From positions 82,733,895 to 82,797,894 of the forward strand of contig CM077676.1 in NCBI GenBank assembly GCA_039707655.1: a stretch of DNA of 64,000 nucleotides, read 5' to 3'. The position numbers and the translations under genes are program-made. The first letter of the stretch is position 1. The number at the start of each line of letters is the position of its first letter. The stretch is from Elymus sibiricus (Eukaryota; Streptophyta; Magnoliopsida; Poales; Poaceae). Below the pieces are notes generated by a model. It had not been told where the DNA came from and ran no database searches. It saw nothing but the letters and a program-made list of their open reading frames with translations. Positions 34,590 to 47,283 of this stretch are shown here, one piece after another.

Positions 34590-36092
34590 AGCATCCCCAA
34601 GCTTAATTCCTGCTCGTTCTCGAGTAGGTAAATGATAAAAACAGAATTTTTGATGTGGAATGCTACCTAATCATGTTTCATCATGTAATCTCTCTCTTAT
34701 GGTATGAATAATAAGATCCGAATGATTCAAAGCAATAGTCTATAGTTTGATATAAAGACATCAATACGCAGGCATACTAATAAACAATCATGTCTTTCAA
34801 AATAAAAATGCTAAAGAACGTTATCCCTACAAAATCATATAATCCTGTCATGCTCCATCTTCTTAACACAAAATATTTATCATGTACTACCCCGATGACA
34901 AGTCGAGCAATTGGTTCATACTTTTTAACGCGCTTCAGATTTTTCAACCCCCACGCAATACATGAGCGTAAGCCATGGATATAGCACTATGGGTGGAATA
35001 GAGTGTGGTGGTAGAGATTAATAAGGGGAAGTCAAAAATAAGAAGATAGTCTCACATCAACGAGGCTAATCAACGGGCTATGGAGATGCCCATCAATTGA
35101 TGTCAATGCGAGGAGTATGGATTGCCATGCAATAGATGCACTAGGAGCTATAAGTGTATGAAAGCTCAACATGAAAACTAAGTGGGTGTGCATCCAACTT
35201 GCTTGCTCATGAAGACCTCGGGCATTTGAGGAAGCCCATCATCGGAATATACAAGCCAAGTTCTATAATGAAAAATTCCCACTAGTATATGAAAGTGACA
35301 AAATAGGAGACTCTCTATATGAAAAACATGGTGCTACTTTGAAGCACAAGTATGGAAAAGGATAGTAACACTGCCCCTTCTCTCTTTTTCTCTCATTTTT
35401 TTTCGTGGGCTCTTTTTGGCCTATTTTTTTTAAGACTCCTCACTGGGACAATGCTCTAATAATGATGATCATCATACTTCTATTTACTTACAACTCAAAA
35501 AATTACAACTCGAAACTAGAACAAAAATATGACTCTATATGAATGCCTCTGACGGTTTACCAGGATGTGCAATGATACTAGCGTAACATGTATAAAAAAT
35601 GATGAACGGTGGCTGAGCCACAAATACTATGTCAGCTATATGATCATGCAAAGCAATATGACAATGACGATGCGTGTCATAAAAACGAAACGGTGGAAGT
35701 TGCATGGCAATATATCTCGGAATGGCTATGGAAATGTCATGATAGGTAGGTATGGTGGCTGTTTTGAGGAAGATATAAAGAGGCTTATGTGTGATAGAGC
35801 GTATCATATGACGGGGTTTGGATGCACCGGCGAAGTTTGCACCAACTCTCGATGTGAGAAAGGGCGTGAGGAGAATACGGTTACCCTGGTGGCTTCTTGG
35901 GGAGGATTGTGTTTCCACACCGCTCCAACAGAGACGTACCTCCCCCTAAAGGGAGGGAACTTCGGTAACACATCCTCGTCTCCATCAACTCCACTTGTGG
36001 TTAATTCTAACCTTTACTTTGTGCAAGCTTATATCGTGTTTGTATCTTGTGCTTGCTTGTGTTGTTATTGTTGAGCTCATCATATAGGTTGT
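34590..36092 (-). other. Element A interior, chimeric and non-coding
   Basis: 34590-35850 contains reversed element 3' sequence (complement of the CTCGAG...GAGTAGG / AAGCTTGGGGATGC tail). At about 35863 it switches to sequence matching 26535-26760 (GGGCGTGAGGAGAATAC ... ATAGGTTGTCC) and at 36093 into the second LTR. No coding frame is recognised. Confidence 0.65.
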
Positions 36093-37561
36093 CCAAGGTT
36101 ATCAATCTAGTAGGAGAACCAAGCAAAATCACATTAGCAGCACCTGCACACACAAAAGCAAACACTTGCACCCAACGCAAATAAGAGGGGTTGTCAATCC
36201 TCTTAGCGGTTATTTGCAAGGATTAATTCTGATAGTGATAGATACATAAACTAAAATACTAAATAAAATAAAAGTAAATAAATTGCAGCAAGGTATTTTT
36301 GATTTTAATATATGATAAAAGTAAACTCGGGGGCCATAGTTTTCACTAGAGGCTTCTCTCTCGAACACATAGCATACGGCGGGTAAACAAATTACTGTTG
36401 GGCAATTGATAGAAAAGCAAATAATTATGACGGATTCATGGCAATGATCATGTATATAGGCATCACGTCCGAGACAAGTAGACCGACTCCTGCCTGCATC
36501 TACTACTATTACTCCACCCATAGACCGCTATCCAGCATGCATCTAGGGTATTAAGTATGAAACAGAGTAATGCCTTAAGGAAGATGACATGATGTAGACA
36601 AAGTAAACTCAAGCAATATGATTAAACCCCATCTTTTTATCCTTAGTGGCAACAATATAAATAAGTGTCATGTCCCTTTATGTCATTGGGATTGAGCACC
36701 GCAAGATTGAACCCATCACAAAGCACCTCTCCCATTGCAAGATAAACCAATCTAGGTGGCCAAACCAAATCGATAGATCGGAGAGAAATACAAAGCTATA
36801 ATAATCGTGCATAAAAGAGTTCAGAGAAGACTCAAATATTTCTCATGAACAATCTGATCATAAACTCACAATTCATCGGATCCCAACAAACACACCGCAA
36901 AAGAAGATTACATCAGATAGAACTCCAAGAACATCGAGGAGAACATGGTATTGAAGATCAAATAGAGAGAAGAAGCCATCTAGCTACTAGCTATGGACCT
37001 GTAGGTATGTGGTAAACTACTCACACATCATCGGAGGCGCAGCAAGGTTGATGAAGAAGCCCTCCGTGATCGATTCCCCCTCCGGCAGAGTACCGGAAAA
37101 GGCCTCCAGATGGGATCGCGGAAGAACAGAAGCTTGCGGCGGCGGAAAGGTTTTCTCTTCTGTATCTCTGGTACATTGGGAATATTTGGGAATTTATAGC
37201 GCTGGAATTAGGTCAGGAGGGGTTACGAGGGGCCCACAAGCCTGGGGGGCGCGCCCTACCTCCCCAGGGCACGCCGTCCGAGCTTGTGGCTCCCTCGTGG
37301 CTCCTCTGATCTTCTCCCGAAGCTTCTTGGGTCTCTTCTGGTCAAGAAAAAATTAATCCAAAGTTTTTTTTCTCGTTTGGATTCTTTTTGATAATGATTT
37401 TTTGAAAAGACAAAAACAAGCAAAAAACAGCAACTGGCACTAGGCACTGGGTTAATAGGTTAGTCCCAAAAAATGATATATAATGGCATATAAAACATCC
37501 AAGATTGATACTATAATAGCATGGAACAATCAAAAGTTATAGATACGTTGGAGACGTATCA
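36093..37561 (-). repeat. Element A 5' LTR, truncated at its U5 end
   Basis: Matches 33115-34589. About 70-85 bp of the U5 end are missing at the junction with the foreign fragment, which also removed the primer binding site. Confidence 0.8.
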
Positions 37562-37566
37562 TAGTC

Positions 37567-37900
37567 CTTGGGCTTAAAATTTCTGAAAGAGGTATTGAAG
37601 TTGATAAGGCTAAAGTGGATGCAATTGAGAAAATGCCATGTCCTAAAGATATCAAAGGTATAAGAAGTTTCCTCGGTAATGCTGGTTTCTATAGAAGGTT
37701 TATAAAAGACTTCTCTAAAATTTCTAGGCCTCTTACTAATCTCTTGCAGAAAGATGTTCCATTTGTTTTTGATGATGATTGCGTAGAAGCCTTTGAAATT
37801 CTTAAGAAAGCCTTAATATCTGCACCTATTGTTCAACCACCTGATTGGAACCTACCGTTTGAAATTATGTGTGATGCTAGTGATTATGCTGTTGGTGCTA
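37567..37900 (+). pseudogene. G3 RT connection and RNase H start (between A and B)
   Basis: Resumes with LGLKISERGIEVDKAKVDAIEKMP, then RSFLGNAGFYRRFIKDFSKISRPLTNLL and the RNase H start FEIMCDASDYAVGA. It is cut by element B at 37901. The frame is open throughout this stretch. Confidence 0.9.
37896..37900. repeat. Target-site duplication of element B (left)
   Basis: TGCTA, repeated at 48623-48627. Confidence 0.9.
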
Positions 37901-39457
37901 TGATACGTCTCCAACGTATCTATAATTTTTTATTGTTCCATGCTGTTATATTATCAATCTTGGATGTTTTTATATGCATTTACATCAATTATATATCATT
38001 TTTGGAGAATAACCTATTAACTTAGTGCCTAGTGCCAGTTGTTGTTTTCTGCCCTGTTTTTGTTTTACAGAAAATCAATACCAAACGAAGTCCAAATGGC
38101 ACGAAACTTTTTGGAGATTTTTTTTCTGGACAAGATAAACACTAGAAGCTTCGGGAGAGGGCCAGAAGACCCAGGAGGTGGCCACGAGCCACCAGGGCAC
38201 GCCTGGGGGGGGCGCCATGGTGCCTTGTGGGCCCCTCTTTGCTCCGTTTGACCTAATTCCACCACTATAAATTCAGGAAAAATCAGAAACCCTCAGGAGA
38301 GTCCATGAAATACTTTTTCCGCCGCCGCAAGTTTCTGTTCTCGAGAGATCCCATCTGGGGTCCTTCTTCGGTACTCCGCCGGAGGGGTATCGATCACGGA
38401 GGGGCTCTACATCAACCTTGCTGCCCTTCCGATGATGCGTGAGTAGTTTACCACAGACCTTCGGGTCCATAGGCAGTAGCTAGATGGCTTCTTCTCTCTT
38501 TTTGATCTTCAATACAATATTCTCCTCGATGTTGTTGGAGTTTTATCCGATGTAATCACTTTTTGCGGTTTGTTTGTTGGGATCCGATGAATTGTGAGTT
38601 TCTGATCAGATTATCCATGAAATTATTTGAGTCTTTGCTGCACTCTTTTATGCATGATTATTATAGCCTCGTATTTCTTCTCCGATCTATTGATTTGGTT
38701 TGGCCAACTGAGTTGATTTATCTTGCCATGGGAAGAGGTGCTTTGTAATGGGTTTGATCTTGCGGTGCTCAATCCCAGTGACAGAGAAGGACATGACACG
38801 TATGTATCGTTGCTATTAAGGGTAAAAAGATGGGGTTTATTCATACGTGAGTTTATCTTGTCTACATCATGTCATCGTTCTTAAGGCGTTACTCCGTTGT
38901 TTATGGACTTAATACACTAGATGCATGCTGGATAGCGGTCGATGTGTGGAGTAATATTAGTAGATGCAGGCAGGAGTCGGTCTACTTGTCTTGGACGTGA
39001 TGCCTATATACATGATCATTGCCTTGGATATCGTCATGATTATTTGCTTTTCTATCAATTGCCCAACAGTAATTTGTCTACCCACCGTATGCTATTTTCT
39101 CGAGAGAAGCCTCTAGTAAAAACTATGGCCCCCGGGTCTATCTAAATCATATTACTAAAACCCTAACAATATTGCTTCCATTTTCTTTTATTTATTTTAT
39201 TTTGTATTTTTGTTTCAATCTACCTATCTATCGTATACAATTTAATCTTGCAATTGACCGCCGTGGGATTGACAACCCCTCGTTTGCGTTGGGTGCAAGG
39301 ATTTGTTGTTTGTGTGCAGGTGCTGCTAACGAGGTGTTGCGTGATTCTCCTACTGGTTCGATAACCTTGGTTTCATAACTGAGGGAAATACTTATCTCTA
39401 CTGTGCTGCATCATCCCTTCCTCTTCGGGGAAATACCAACGCAAGCTACAAGTAGCA
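37901..39457 (+). repeat. Element B 5' LTR
   Basis: 1557 bp, TG...CA ends, TATA box at 38266-38272. Confidence 0.9.
38266..38272 (+). promoter_or_regulatory. TATA box of element B 5' LTR
   Basis: TATAAAT after CCACCAC; the same box lies at 44650-44656 in the 3' LTR. Confidence 0.6.
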
Positions 39458-39468
39458 GGAAGAATTTC

Positions 39469-39486
39469 TAGCGCCGTTGCCGGGGA
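39469..39486 (+). other. Element B primer binding site (tRNA-Asp)
   Basis: TAGCGCCGTTGCCGGGGA, one base from the canonical tRNA-Asp site, 11 bp after the LTR. Confidence 0.85.
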
Positions 39487-39677
39487 GACATCATCAACAT
39501 CTATCAAGTACCTTTGCATAAACTCTCATCTCCTTGCATTTACTTTATTTGCCATTTGCCTCTTGTTTTCATCTCCCCCACTTCTAAAACGTTTTTACAA
39601 AAATACAAAAATATTTTTCGCTTGCTTTTTTCTCGTTTGCTTGTTTGCTTGCTTGTTATCTTGTTTGCGTAGTCACG

Positions 39678-40655
39678 ATGTCTCAAGAAAATACAAAATT
39701 GTGCAATTTTTCCAATACTAATAATAATGATTTTATTAGTACTCCGATTGCTCCACCCGCCGCTAGTGCAGAGACTTGTGATATTAATGCCGCTTTGCTA
39801 AATCTTGTCATGAAAGATCAATTTTCCGGTAGTCCTAATGAAGATGCTGCATCCCATCTTAACACTTTCGTAGAATTGTGTGACATGCAAAAGAAAAAAT
39901 ATGTGGATAATGATATTGTGAAATTAAAATTATTCCCATTCTCATTGCGGGATCGTGCAAAAATTTGGTTTTCATCTTTACCACGAAATAGGATCGATTC
40001 TTGGGATAGGTGTAAAGATGCTTTTATTACTAAGTATTTTCCTCCCGCGAAAATTATTTCTCTTAGAAATCAAATTATGAATTTTAAGCAACTTGATCAT
40101 GAACATGTTTCCCAATCTTGGGAGAGGATGAAATTAATGATAAGTAATTGCCCTACTTATGGTTTAAATTTGTGGATGATCATACAAAAAAAATTTGCGG
40201 GATTGAATTTTGTTTCTAGAAATCTTTTAGATTCCGCCGCGGGTGGTACCTTTATGGAAATTACTTTGGGGGAAGCAACTAAATTGCTTGATAATATTAT
40301 GGCAAATTATTCACAATGGCATACTGAAAGAACTCCTACTATTAAAAAAGTGAATTCTATTGAAGAAATTAATACTTTGAGCGATAAAGTTGATGCGCTT
40401 ATGAAATTGGTTGCTAGTAAAAATGCTCATATTGATCCTAATGATGTGCCATTGTCCACTTTTATTGAGAAAAATAATGATCCCGTAGATGTGAATTTTG
40501 TCTCGCGAAACAATTTTAATAATAATGCTTATAGAGGTAATTTCAACGCTAGACCATTTCCTGGAAATTCCTCTAATAATTATGGCAATTCTTATGGCAA
40601 TTCCTATAATAATAATAATAGGATGCCCTCTGATCTTGAAAGTAATATTAAATAA
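39678..40655 (+). pseudogene. Element B Gag
   Basis: Starts at ATG 39678 (MSQENTK). The Ty3-type gag core is clear: SGSPNEDAASHLNTFVELCDM, KLKLFPFSLRDRAKIWFSSLP, SWDRCKDAFITKYFPPAK and QSWERMKLMISNCP. A low-complexity Asn/Tyr/Gly tail (NNFNNNAYRGNFNARPF, YGNSYGNSYNNNN) replaces a zinc knuckle. TAA at 40653-40655 ends it, and about 30 bp later the protein is picked up in a +1 frame by the protease ORF. The break therefore combines a nonsense codon and a frameshift, unless the frame change is programmed. Confidence 0.8.
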
Positions 40656-41739
40656 TTTATTAATGCTCAAAAGGTTTTCAATTAAAGCTGATATGTCTAG
40701 GAGCATTGATAGAATTATTCATGATGTGGAAAATCTTAAGACTAAAATTTTGCCACCCAAAATTGATATTAGTGAATCAATTAAAGCTTTATATGTCTCC
40801 ATGGATGAGAGTAAGAAAAGAACCACCATGCTAAAAGCTAAACGAGAATTTTTAGAAAAAGCGATTCCTCCCGGTTTTTATCGTAGTAATGATGAGGATA
40901 TTAAAATGATTGGTGTTTCGTCTATTGATTCTTTGTTTAGCAATATAAAACTTGATGAAAAGGGGACTGAAGAAGAGTCAACTTTAGCTAAAGAGCGTCC
41001 CCATAATTCGGAGGGTGAAAATCTTGATAAGAAAATTGCTAAAAGTGGGTTTGGAGAGGTAAAAACTTTAAATAGCGATGTGCCCACTCTCTTGGATTAC
41101 AAAGATTTTAATTATGATAATTGTTCTTTGATTGAGTGCATTTCTTTGTTACAACCCATGTTAAATTCACCCAACGCTTATGAGCAAAACAAGGCTTTTA
41201 CTAAACACATCGTAGAAGCGATGATGAAAGCATTAGAAGAAAACTTAGAACTAGAGATTTCAATTCCTAGAAAATTATATGATGAATGGGAACCCACCAT
41301 TAAATTTAAAATTAAAAATTATGAGTGCAATGCTTTATGTGATTTGGGTGCTAGCATTTCCACAATTCCAAAATCTCTATGTGATGTGCTAGGTTTTACC
41401 AATATAGATGAATGTTCTCTTAATTTGCATCTTGCGGATTCTACTATTAAAAAACCTATGGGTAGAATTAATGATGTTCTTATTCTTGCAAATAGAAATT
41501 ATGTGCCCGTTGATTTTATTGTTCTTGATATTGAATGCAATCCTTCTTGCCCCATAATACTTGGTAGACCGTTCTTACGAACTGTAGGTGTCGTTATTGA
41601 TATGAAAGAAGGGAATATAAAATTTCAGTTTCCACTAAAAAAGGGTTTGGAGAATTTTCCTAGGAATAAAATTAAAGCACCATATGAATCAATTATGAGG
41701 GCCACTTATGGAATCAACTTGAAAGATGACAATACTTGA
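40656..41739 (+). CDS. Element B Gag C-part and aspartic protease
   Basis: Open to TGA at 41737-41739. A linker (MSRSIDRIIHDVENLK, KAIPPGFYRSNDEDI) leads to a retropepsin-like domain. That domain has KNYECNALCDLGASISTIPKSL (active-site DLGAS), VPVDFIVLDIECNPSCPIILGRPFLRT and VIDMKEGNIKFQFP. The protease would cleave Gag. Nothing after it encodes RT. The part of the open frame before about 40656 overlaps gag and is a shadow. Whether it is expressed depends on the frame break upstream. Confidence 0.75.
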
Positions 41740-44302
41740 AATTATGCATTATGCCTAGCTAGGGGCATAAAACAATAGCGCTTGTTGAGAGGCAACCCAA
41801 TGAATAAAATAAATTTTCTGTTATTGTGTGTTTTCACATTTATGCTATTGGTATGAATGTGTTTTTGTGTTTTTAATTAGTGTTTGTGCCAAGTAAAGCC
41901 TTTGGGATGATTTGGAAGATAATATAATTGATGCTGTTTGGAAAACAGAAAGTTTTGCGTCCAGTACCCTAATTTTGTTTCTGTACTGGAGTGTCAGAAA
42001 AATCTTATTTTTTTACAAAGTATTGGTATATGAATTTCCCACGTTGTCCTAATTTTTCAGAATTTTTCGAGTTACAGAAGTATGGCTTTTAAATAGATTG
42101 CTACAGACTGTTCTGTTTTTGACAGATTCTGTTTTTGATGCACTACTTGCTTGTTTTGATGAATCTATGGATTGTATCGGGGGGTATAAGCCATGGTGAA
42201 GTTAGAGTACAGTAGGTATAATGCAAAAATAAAATATGAATGGGTTTGCAACAGTACTTAGAGTGGTGATTTATTTTGTTATACTAACGGATCTCACGAA
42301 GGTTTTGTTGAGTTTTGTGTGATTGAAGTTTTCAAGTTTTGGGTGAGATCACGACGGATGAAGGAATAAGGAGTAGAAAAAGCCTAAGCTTGGGGATGCC
42401 CGAGGCACCCCAAGGTAATATTCTAGGAAGACTCAAGCGTCTAAGCTTGGGGATGCCCGAGGCACCCCAAGGTAATATTCTAGGAAGACTCAAGCGTCTA
42501 AGCTTGGGGATGCCCCGGAAGGCATCCCCTCTTTCTTCTACCAACCATCGGTAATTTTACTTGGAGCTATATTTTTATTCGTCACATGATATGAGTTTTG
42601 CTTGGAGCGTCTTGTATTATATGAGTCTTTGCTTTGTTTGCTTTTTAGTTTGTAACAATCATCTTTGCTGAACACACCTACCTTGAGAGAGCCACACGTT
42701 TATCATCATTTGTTAGAATACTCTATGTGCTTCACTTAAATGTTTTGAGCTAGGCAGTTGCTCTAGTGCTTCACTTAAATCTTTTTGAGCACGGTGGTGG
42801 CTATATTTTGAAGAAATAAACTCTCATGCTTCACTTATATTATTTTGAGAGTTGATTAAAATTTTGAAGAAATAAATTCTCATGCTTCACTTATATTATT
42901 TTGAGAATTGTTAAGATTAAAATTTTGAAGAAATATTTGCACTCTCATGCTTCACTTAAATCTTTTTGAGAGTTGATGAAAGTAATGGTAATTTGCACAA
43001 TATATGAATTTGGTCCCAAAGTGATAAATATTCAAGAGGGATATAATAAAAACTTTCATATAGATCATTGGATATGATAAGTGTGATTCCTTGCAATAGT
43101 TTTGCGATATGGAAATGATAATATGTGAGTCATGTTAGTGAGTAATTGTGATTTAGTAAGAATATTAGTGTTAAGGTTTGTGATTCCTTATGCATGCACG
43201 TTAAGTCAATAGTTATGCAAACAAATTATATCCTACTTATGGTGCATTATTCGGTGTTAGTTGTGTTCAGTGCATGTTTATGACCGTTTTCGTTTTTTGG
43301 TTGGTTGCTTCTCAATCTTTTGCTAGCCTTCATTTGTACTAAGCAGAAATACTGCTTGTGCATCCAAAATCCTTAAACCCAAGTTGTGCCAAATGAGTCC
43401 ACTATATCTACCTATATGCGGTATTTCAATGCCGTTCCAAGTAAATTTGCGTGTGCCAACTCTAATTTTCAAAATAATTTTCCTGTTTTGTGTTCCTGTA
43501 CCGCTCATGAAGCTGCAGGGGGTAGCCATTGTTTTCCATGCTAGGTGTGTTATTCTCACGATGAGTGTTTATTCACTTGTCATTGCACGAGAGAGTGGTT
43601 GATAATAGGGATGCCCAGTCCCACGATGAAATCAAAAATTAATAACAACAAAATTCCTTGGAAAGTGTTGGTATGGAGGGCACCCGTGGATACGGCTAGC
43701 CATGGATTGTGAAAGAATGGTAGAAAGGAAATAAACTTTACTTTCTGTTTGGAAACCGCCTATGATGTGTCTAGCATGGAAAATATTGGGAATTCTCGGT
43801 CGTTTTCGTTGACAGGAAAAGCATGCCTCTCAAAATATTTTTATCTCTTTAATTTCAGCTTTGAGCTCTGGCACATTTGACAAATCTCTGCTTCCCTCTG
43901 CGAAGGGCCTATCTATTTACTTTTATGCAATTTTTATTTTATTTGAGTCTCCATCTTCTCTTACAAAAGCACCAACTAAAGAGCACTATTGTCATACTTG
44001 TGCATTGTGTGTAGCTAATATTTGAGTGTGTTTCATGAATGGATCAATGATTGAGCATAATGGGCTAGGGATAACTTTCTTTAGCGTTGATAGTTTGAAA
44101 GACATGGTTGCTTGTTAGAATGCTTGAGTATTTATATCTTCATGTCAAATTATAGACTATTGCTTTGAATCATTCGAGTCCAATGTCCATGATATAAAAG
44201 AAAAGAATATGTGATGAATATGATAGGCAGCATTCCACATCAAAAATTCTGTTTTTATCATTTACCTACTCGAGGGCGAGCAGGAATTAAGCTTCGGGAT
44301 GC
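41740..44302 (+). other. Element B 3' non-coding internal region
   Basis: About 2.5 kb without coding frames. It carries GAGAGGCAACCC after the stop, the 57-bp tandem repeats at 42386-42545, repeated CTTCACTTA-ATTTTGAG units at 42720-42970, and a tail ending AAGCTTCGGGATGC before the 3' LTR. The stretch from about 42300 is shared with G2. Confidence 0.75.
42386..42545 (+). repeat. 57-bp tandem repeat, two copies plus a partial third, with PPT-like core
   Basis: Units start at 42386, 42443 and 42500 with AAGCTTGGGGATGCC, and each full unit ends ACTCAAGCGTCT. The core is the same sequence that precedes the 3' LTR in these elements. The third unit is a palindrome (GGATGCCCCGG...GGCATCCC). Confidence 0.85.
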
Positions 44303-45336
44303 TGATACGTCTCCAACGTATCTATAATTTTTTATTGTTCCACGCTGTTATATTATCAATCTTGGATGTTTTTATATGCATTTACAGCAATTATATATCA
44401 TTTTTGGAGACTAACCTATTAACTTAGTGCCCAGTGCCAGTTGCTGTTTTCTGCCCTGTTTTTGTTTTACAGAAAATCAATACCAAACGAAGTCCAAATG
44501 CCACGAAACTTTTTAGAGATTTTTTTCTGGACAAGATAAACACAAGAAGCTTCGGGAGAGGGCCAGAAGACCCAGGAGGTGGCCACGAGCCAGGCGCGCC
44601 CTCGTGCCTCGTGGGCCCCCCTTTGCTCCGTTTGACCTAATTCCACCACTATAAATTCAGGAAAAATCAGAAACCCTCAGGAGAGTCCACGAAATACTTT
44701 TTCCGCCGCTGCAAGTTTCTGTTCTCGAGAGATCCCATCTGGGGTCCTTCTCCAGTACTCCGCCGGAGGGGGAATCGATCACGGAGGGACTCTACATCAA
44801 CCTTGCTGCCCTTCGGATGATGCGTGAGTAGTTTACCACAGACCTTCGGGTCCATAGGCAGTAGCTAGATGGCTTCTTCTCTCTTTTTGATCTTCAATAC
44901 AATGTTCTCCTCGATGTTCTTGGAGTTCTATCCGAGGTAATCACTTTTTACGGTGTGTTTGTTGGGATCCGATGAATTGTGAGTTTATGATCAGATTATC
45001 CATGAAATTATTTGAGTCTTTGCTGCACTCTTTTATGCATGATTATTATAGCCACATATTTCTTCTCCGATCTATTGATTTGGTTTGGCCAACTGAGTTG
45101 ATTTATCTTGCCATGGGAAGAGGTGCTTTGTAATGGGTTCGATCTTGCGGTGCTCAATCCCAGTGACAGAAAGGGACATGACACATATGTATCAATGCTA
45201 TTAAGGGTAAAAAGATGGGGTTTATTCATACGTGACTTTATCTTGTCTACATCATGTCATCGTTCGTAAGGCGTTACTCTGTTCTTTATGGACTTACACT
45301 AGTAGAAAAAGGGCCATTTGTCCCGGTTCATAAGGG

Positions 45337-45549
45337 CCTTTAGTCCCGGTTTTGGAACCGGGACTAAAGGGTCGGGACTAAAGCCCAAAACCTTTAGTCC
45401 CGGTTTGCTTACGAACCGGGACCAAAGGCCCTCCACGTGGCGCTGCCTGGGGCGGGGGAGGGAGGACCTTTAGTCCCGGTTGGTGTTACCAACCGGGACT
45501 AAAGGCTCCACCTTTAGTCCCGGTTGGTAACACCAACTGGGACTAAAGG
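45337..45549. repeat. CACTA 5' subterminal hairpin array
   Basis: Four inverted repeats of the CCTTTAGTCCCGGTT type lie at 45337-45370, 45391-45428, 45467-45505 and 45511-45549. Loops are 4-9 bases. In En/Spm elements subterminal repeats bind the transposase accessory protein. Confidence 0.85.
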
Positions 45550-46529
45550 TCCTTGCCGGGGGCTGCCTTGCCGGGGGAAAAAATGAATTTTTTTTTTTAA
45601 AAAAATTTGATTTTTTTTGATTTGTTTTTAAGTTTTATTCCGAATTTCAAATCTTTGAATTATTTGACAATTTAATCTCTAATCACCCCTCCTCACTGCT
45701 TCAGAATTTAATCTCTAGTCTCTAATCAGCACTCATTCCAAATCGTCTAACTTCCCGGCCGGTCACCCATCCTCTCACTACTCCAGCCCCAGCACGCTTA
45801 ACTTTCAGGTTCTATCTCCCCTAGTTTCCAAGTCTGCACTTGTTGTTTTCCTGACAATCTTAAGCTATCAATCCTGTTAACCCTTAGGTCTTGATGTCAC
45901 ATGATTTAATTTTTTGAATTCTAAACAATTATTAAAATAAACAAAATAAGTACTAATAATATTGAATTTCAATGAAAATAAAATAAGTAATAATATTATT
46001 TATTTATTTTTGCCATTTATTCATTTAATATGACATAATTAATATCTTTAAATCTGTAAATCGAAATTCGACAAATAATATATCCATTATTATCAGAAAA
46101 ATGTGAGGAATCCAAATATGACATCATTTATTTATTTTAAATAAAATTAATTTTTAAAATTATTAAAATTATTATTTTTGATTTCAAATAACTTTTTTTA
46201 CTTTTGGAATTTTGAGAATCTGAGAAAACTTCACCGGGTAAACCCGGTGAAATCGAGTCCCAATTTTTCTCTAGTTTTTTTTGATATATTAAACTTTTTT
46301 TTTCGACGTCGTATGCAAAAGTTATGGCCGTTTTACATTTTTTTTTCTTTTTTTGCAAAAAAGGTCAAAATTCATATTTCAAAATTTCTATAGCAACTAG
46401 ACACTAAAACCTAACTACATCTCGAAGGATTTTATTTTTTGAAGATTTTATCATTTTTTTTTATTTTCTACAAAACTAAAAAAGGCGATCCACAAGGGGG
46501 GGGTAGAGTTTGAAAATTTCAGAACCCCT

Positions 46530-47283
46530 TCAGACGGAAACTCGTCTGTTACAAAGACATTTCATTTTTTAAAACTTATTTCAACTCCAGACTTTTTGTG
46601 TGTGCACCATTCGAAGCCACGCCATCAATTTTCAACCCTTTCTGACTTCATTTGCTATTTTTCATGCATTTACTGATTTTTTTTTAGCTAAATGACCCTG
46701 AAATTGAAAAGCACCACAAATGAACTCTCAAAAGGTTGAAAGTTGGCATGGTATCATCATTTCACCCACATAGCATGTGCTAAAAAGTTGAGAGGGTTAC
46801 GGCAAAAACTGGATGCACTTCGTGTACAAAATGGACAATCTCTTTTGAAGTATCAGGGTTTCAGACGAAAACTCGTCTGTTACAAAGGCATTTCATTTTT
46901 TTAAACTTATTTCAACTCCAGACTTTTTGTGTGTTCATTATGCACCATTCAAAGACACATCCTCAAATTTCAACCCTTTCTGACTTCATTTGCTATTTTT
47001 CATGCATTTACTGATTTTTTTGAGCTAAATGACCCTGAAATTGAAAAGCACTACAAATGAACTCTGAAAAGGTTGAAAGTTGGCATGGTATCATCATTTC
47101 ACCCACATAGCATGTGCTAAAAAGTTGAGAGGGTTACGGCAAAAACTGGATGCACTTCGTGTACAAACTGTACCATCTCATTCGAAGTATCAAGGTTTCG
47201 GACGAAAACTCGTCTGTTACAAATGCATTTCATTTTTTAAACTTATTTCAACTCCAGAATTTTGTGCATTCAATATGCACCAT
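46530..47283. repeat. CACTA internal 334-bp tandem repeat (~2.2 copies)
   Basis: CTCGTCTGTTACAAA recurs at 46541, 46872 and 47209 with the sequence between them closely similar. The third copy ends near 47283. Confidence 0.85.

Larger units (their letters stand above)
33028..37561 (-). mobile_element. Non-autonomous gypsy element A (same family as B), antisense and internally rearranged
   Basis: Flanked by TAGTC on both sides. Read on the minus strand it starts TGATACGTCTCCAACG at 37561 and ends CAAGTAGCA at 33028. Only ~1.5 kb lie between its LTRs. The interior 34590-35850 resembles the 3' non-coding part of B in reverse, 35863-36092 is a fragment of a different LTR, and no gag is left. The LTR at its 5' side is shortened by ~70 bp. 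Confidence 0.85.

Noticed and set aside
40498..40655. Left part of the 413-codon frame in element B
   Set aside because: Overlaps the Asn-rich gag tail in another frame and has Ile-rich nonsense composition. The real protein starts only after the frame break.
42332..42554. Small protein from the 57-bp repeats (SLGMPEAPQGNILGRLKR units)
   Set aside because: Frame preserved only because 57 is divisible by three; it lies in the non-coding 3' module next to PPT-like sequence.
45337..45549. CRISPR-like array of regular repeats
   Set aside because: The repeats are palindromic CACTA subterminal motifs in a plant genome, with no constant spacer length.
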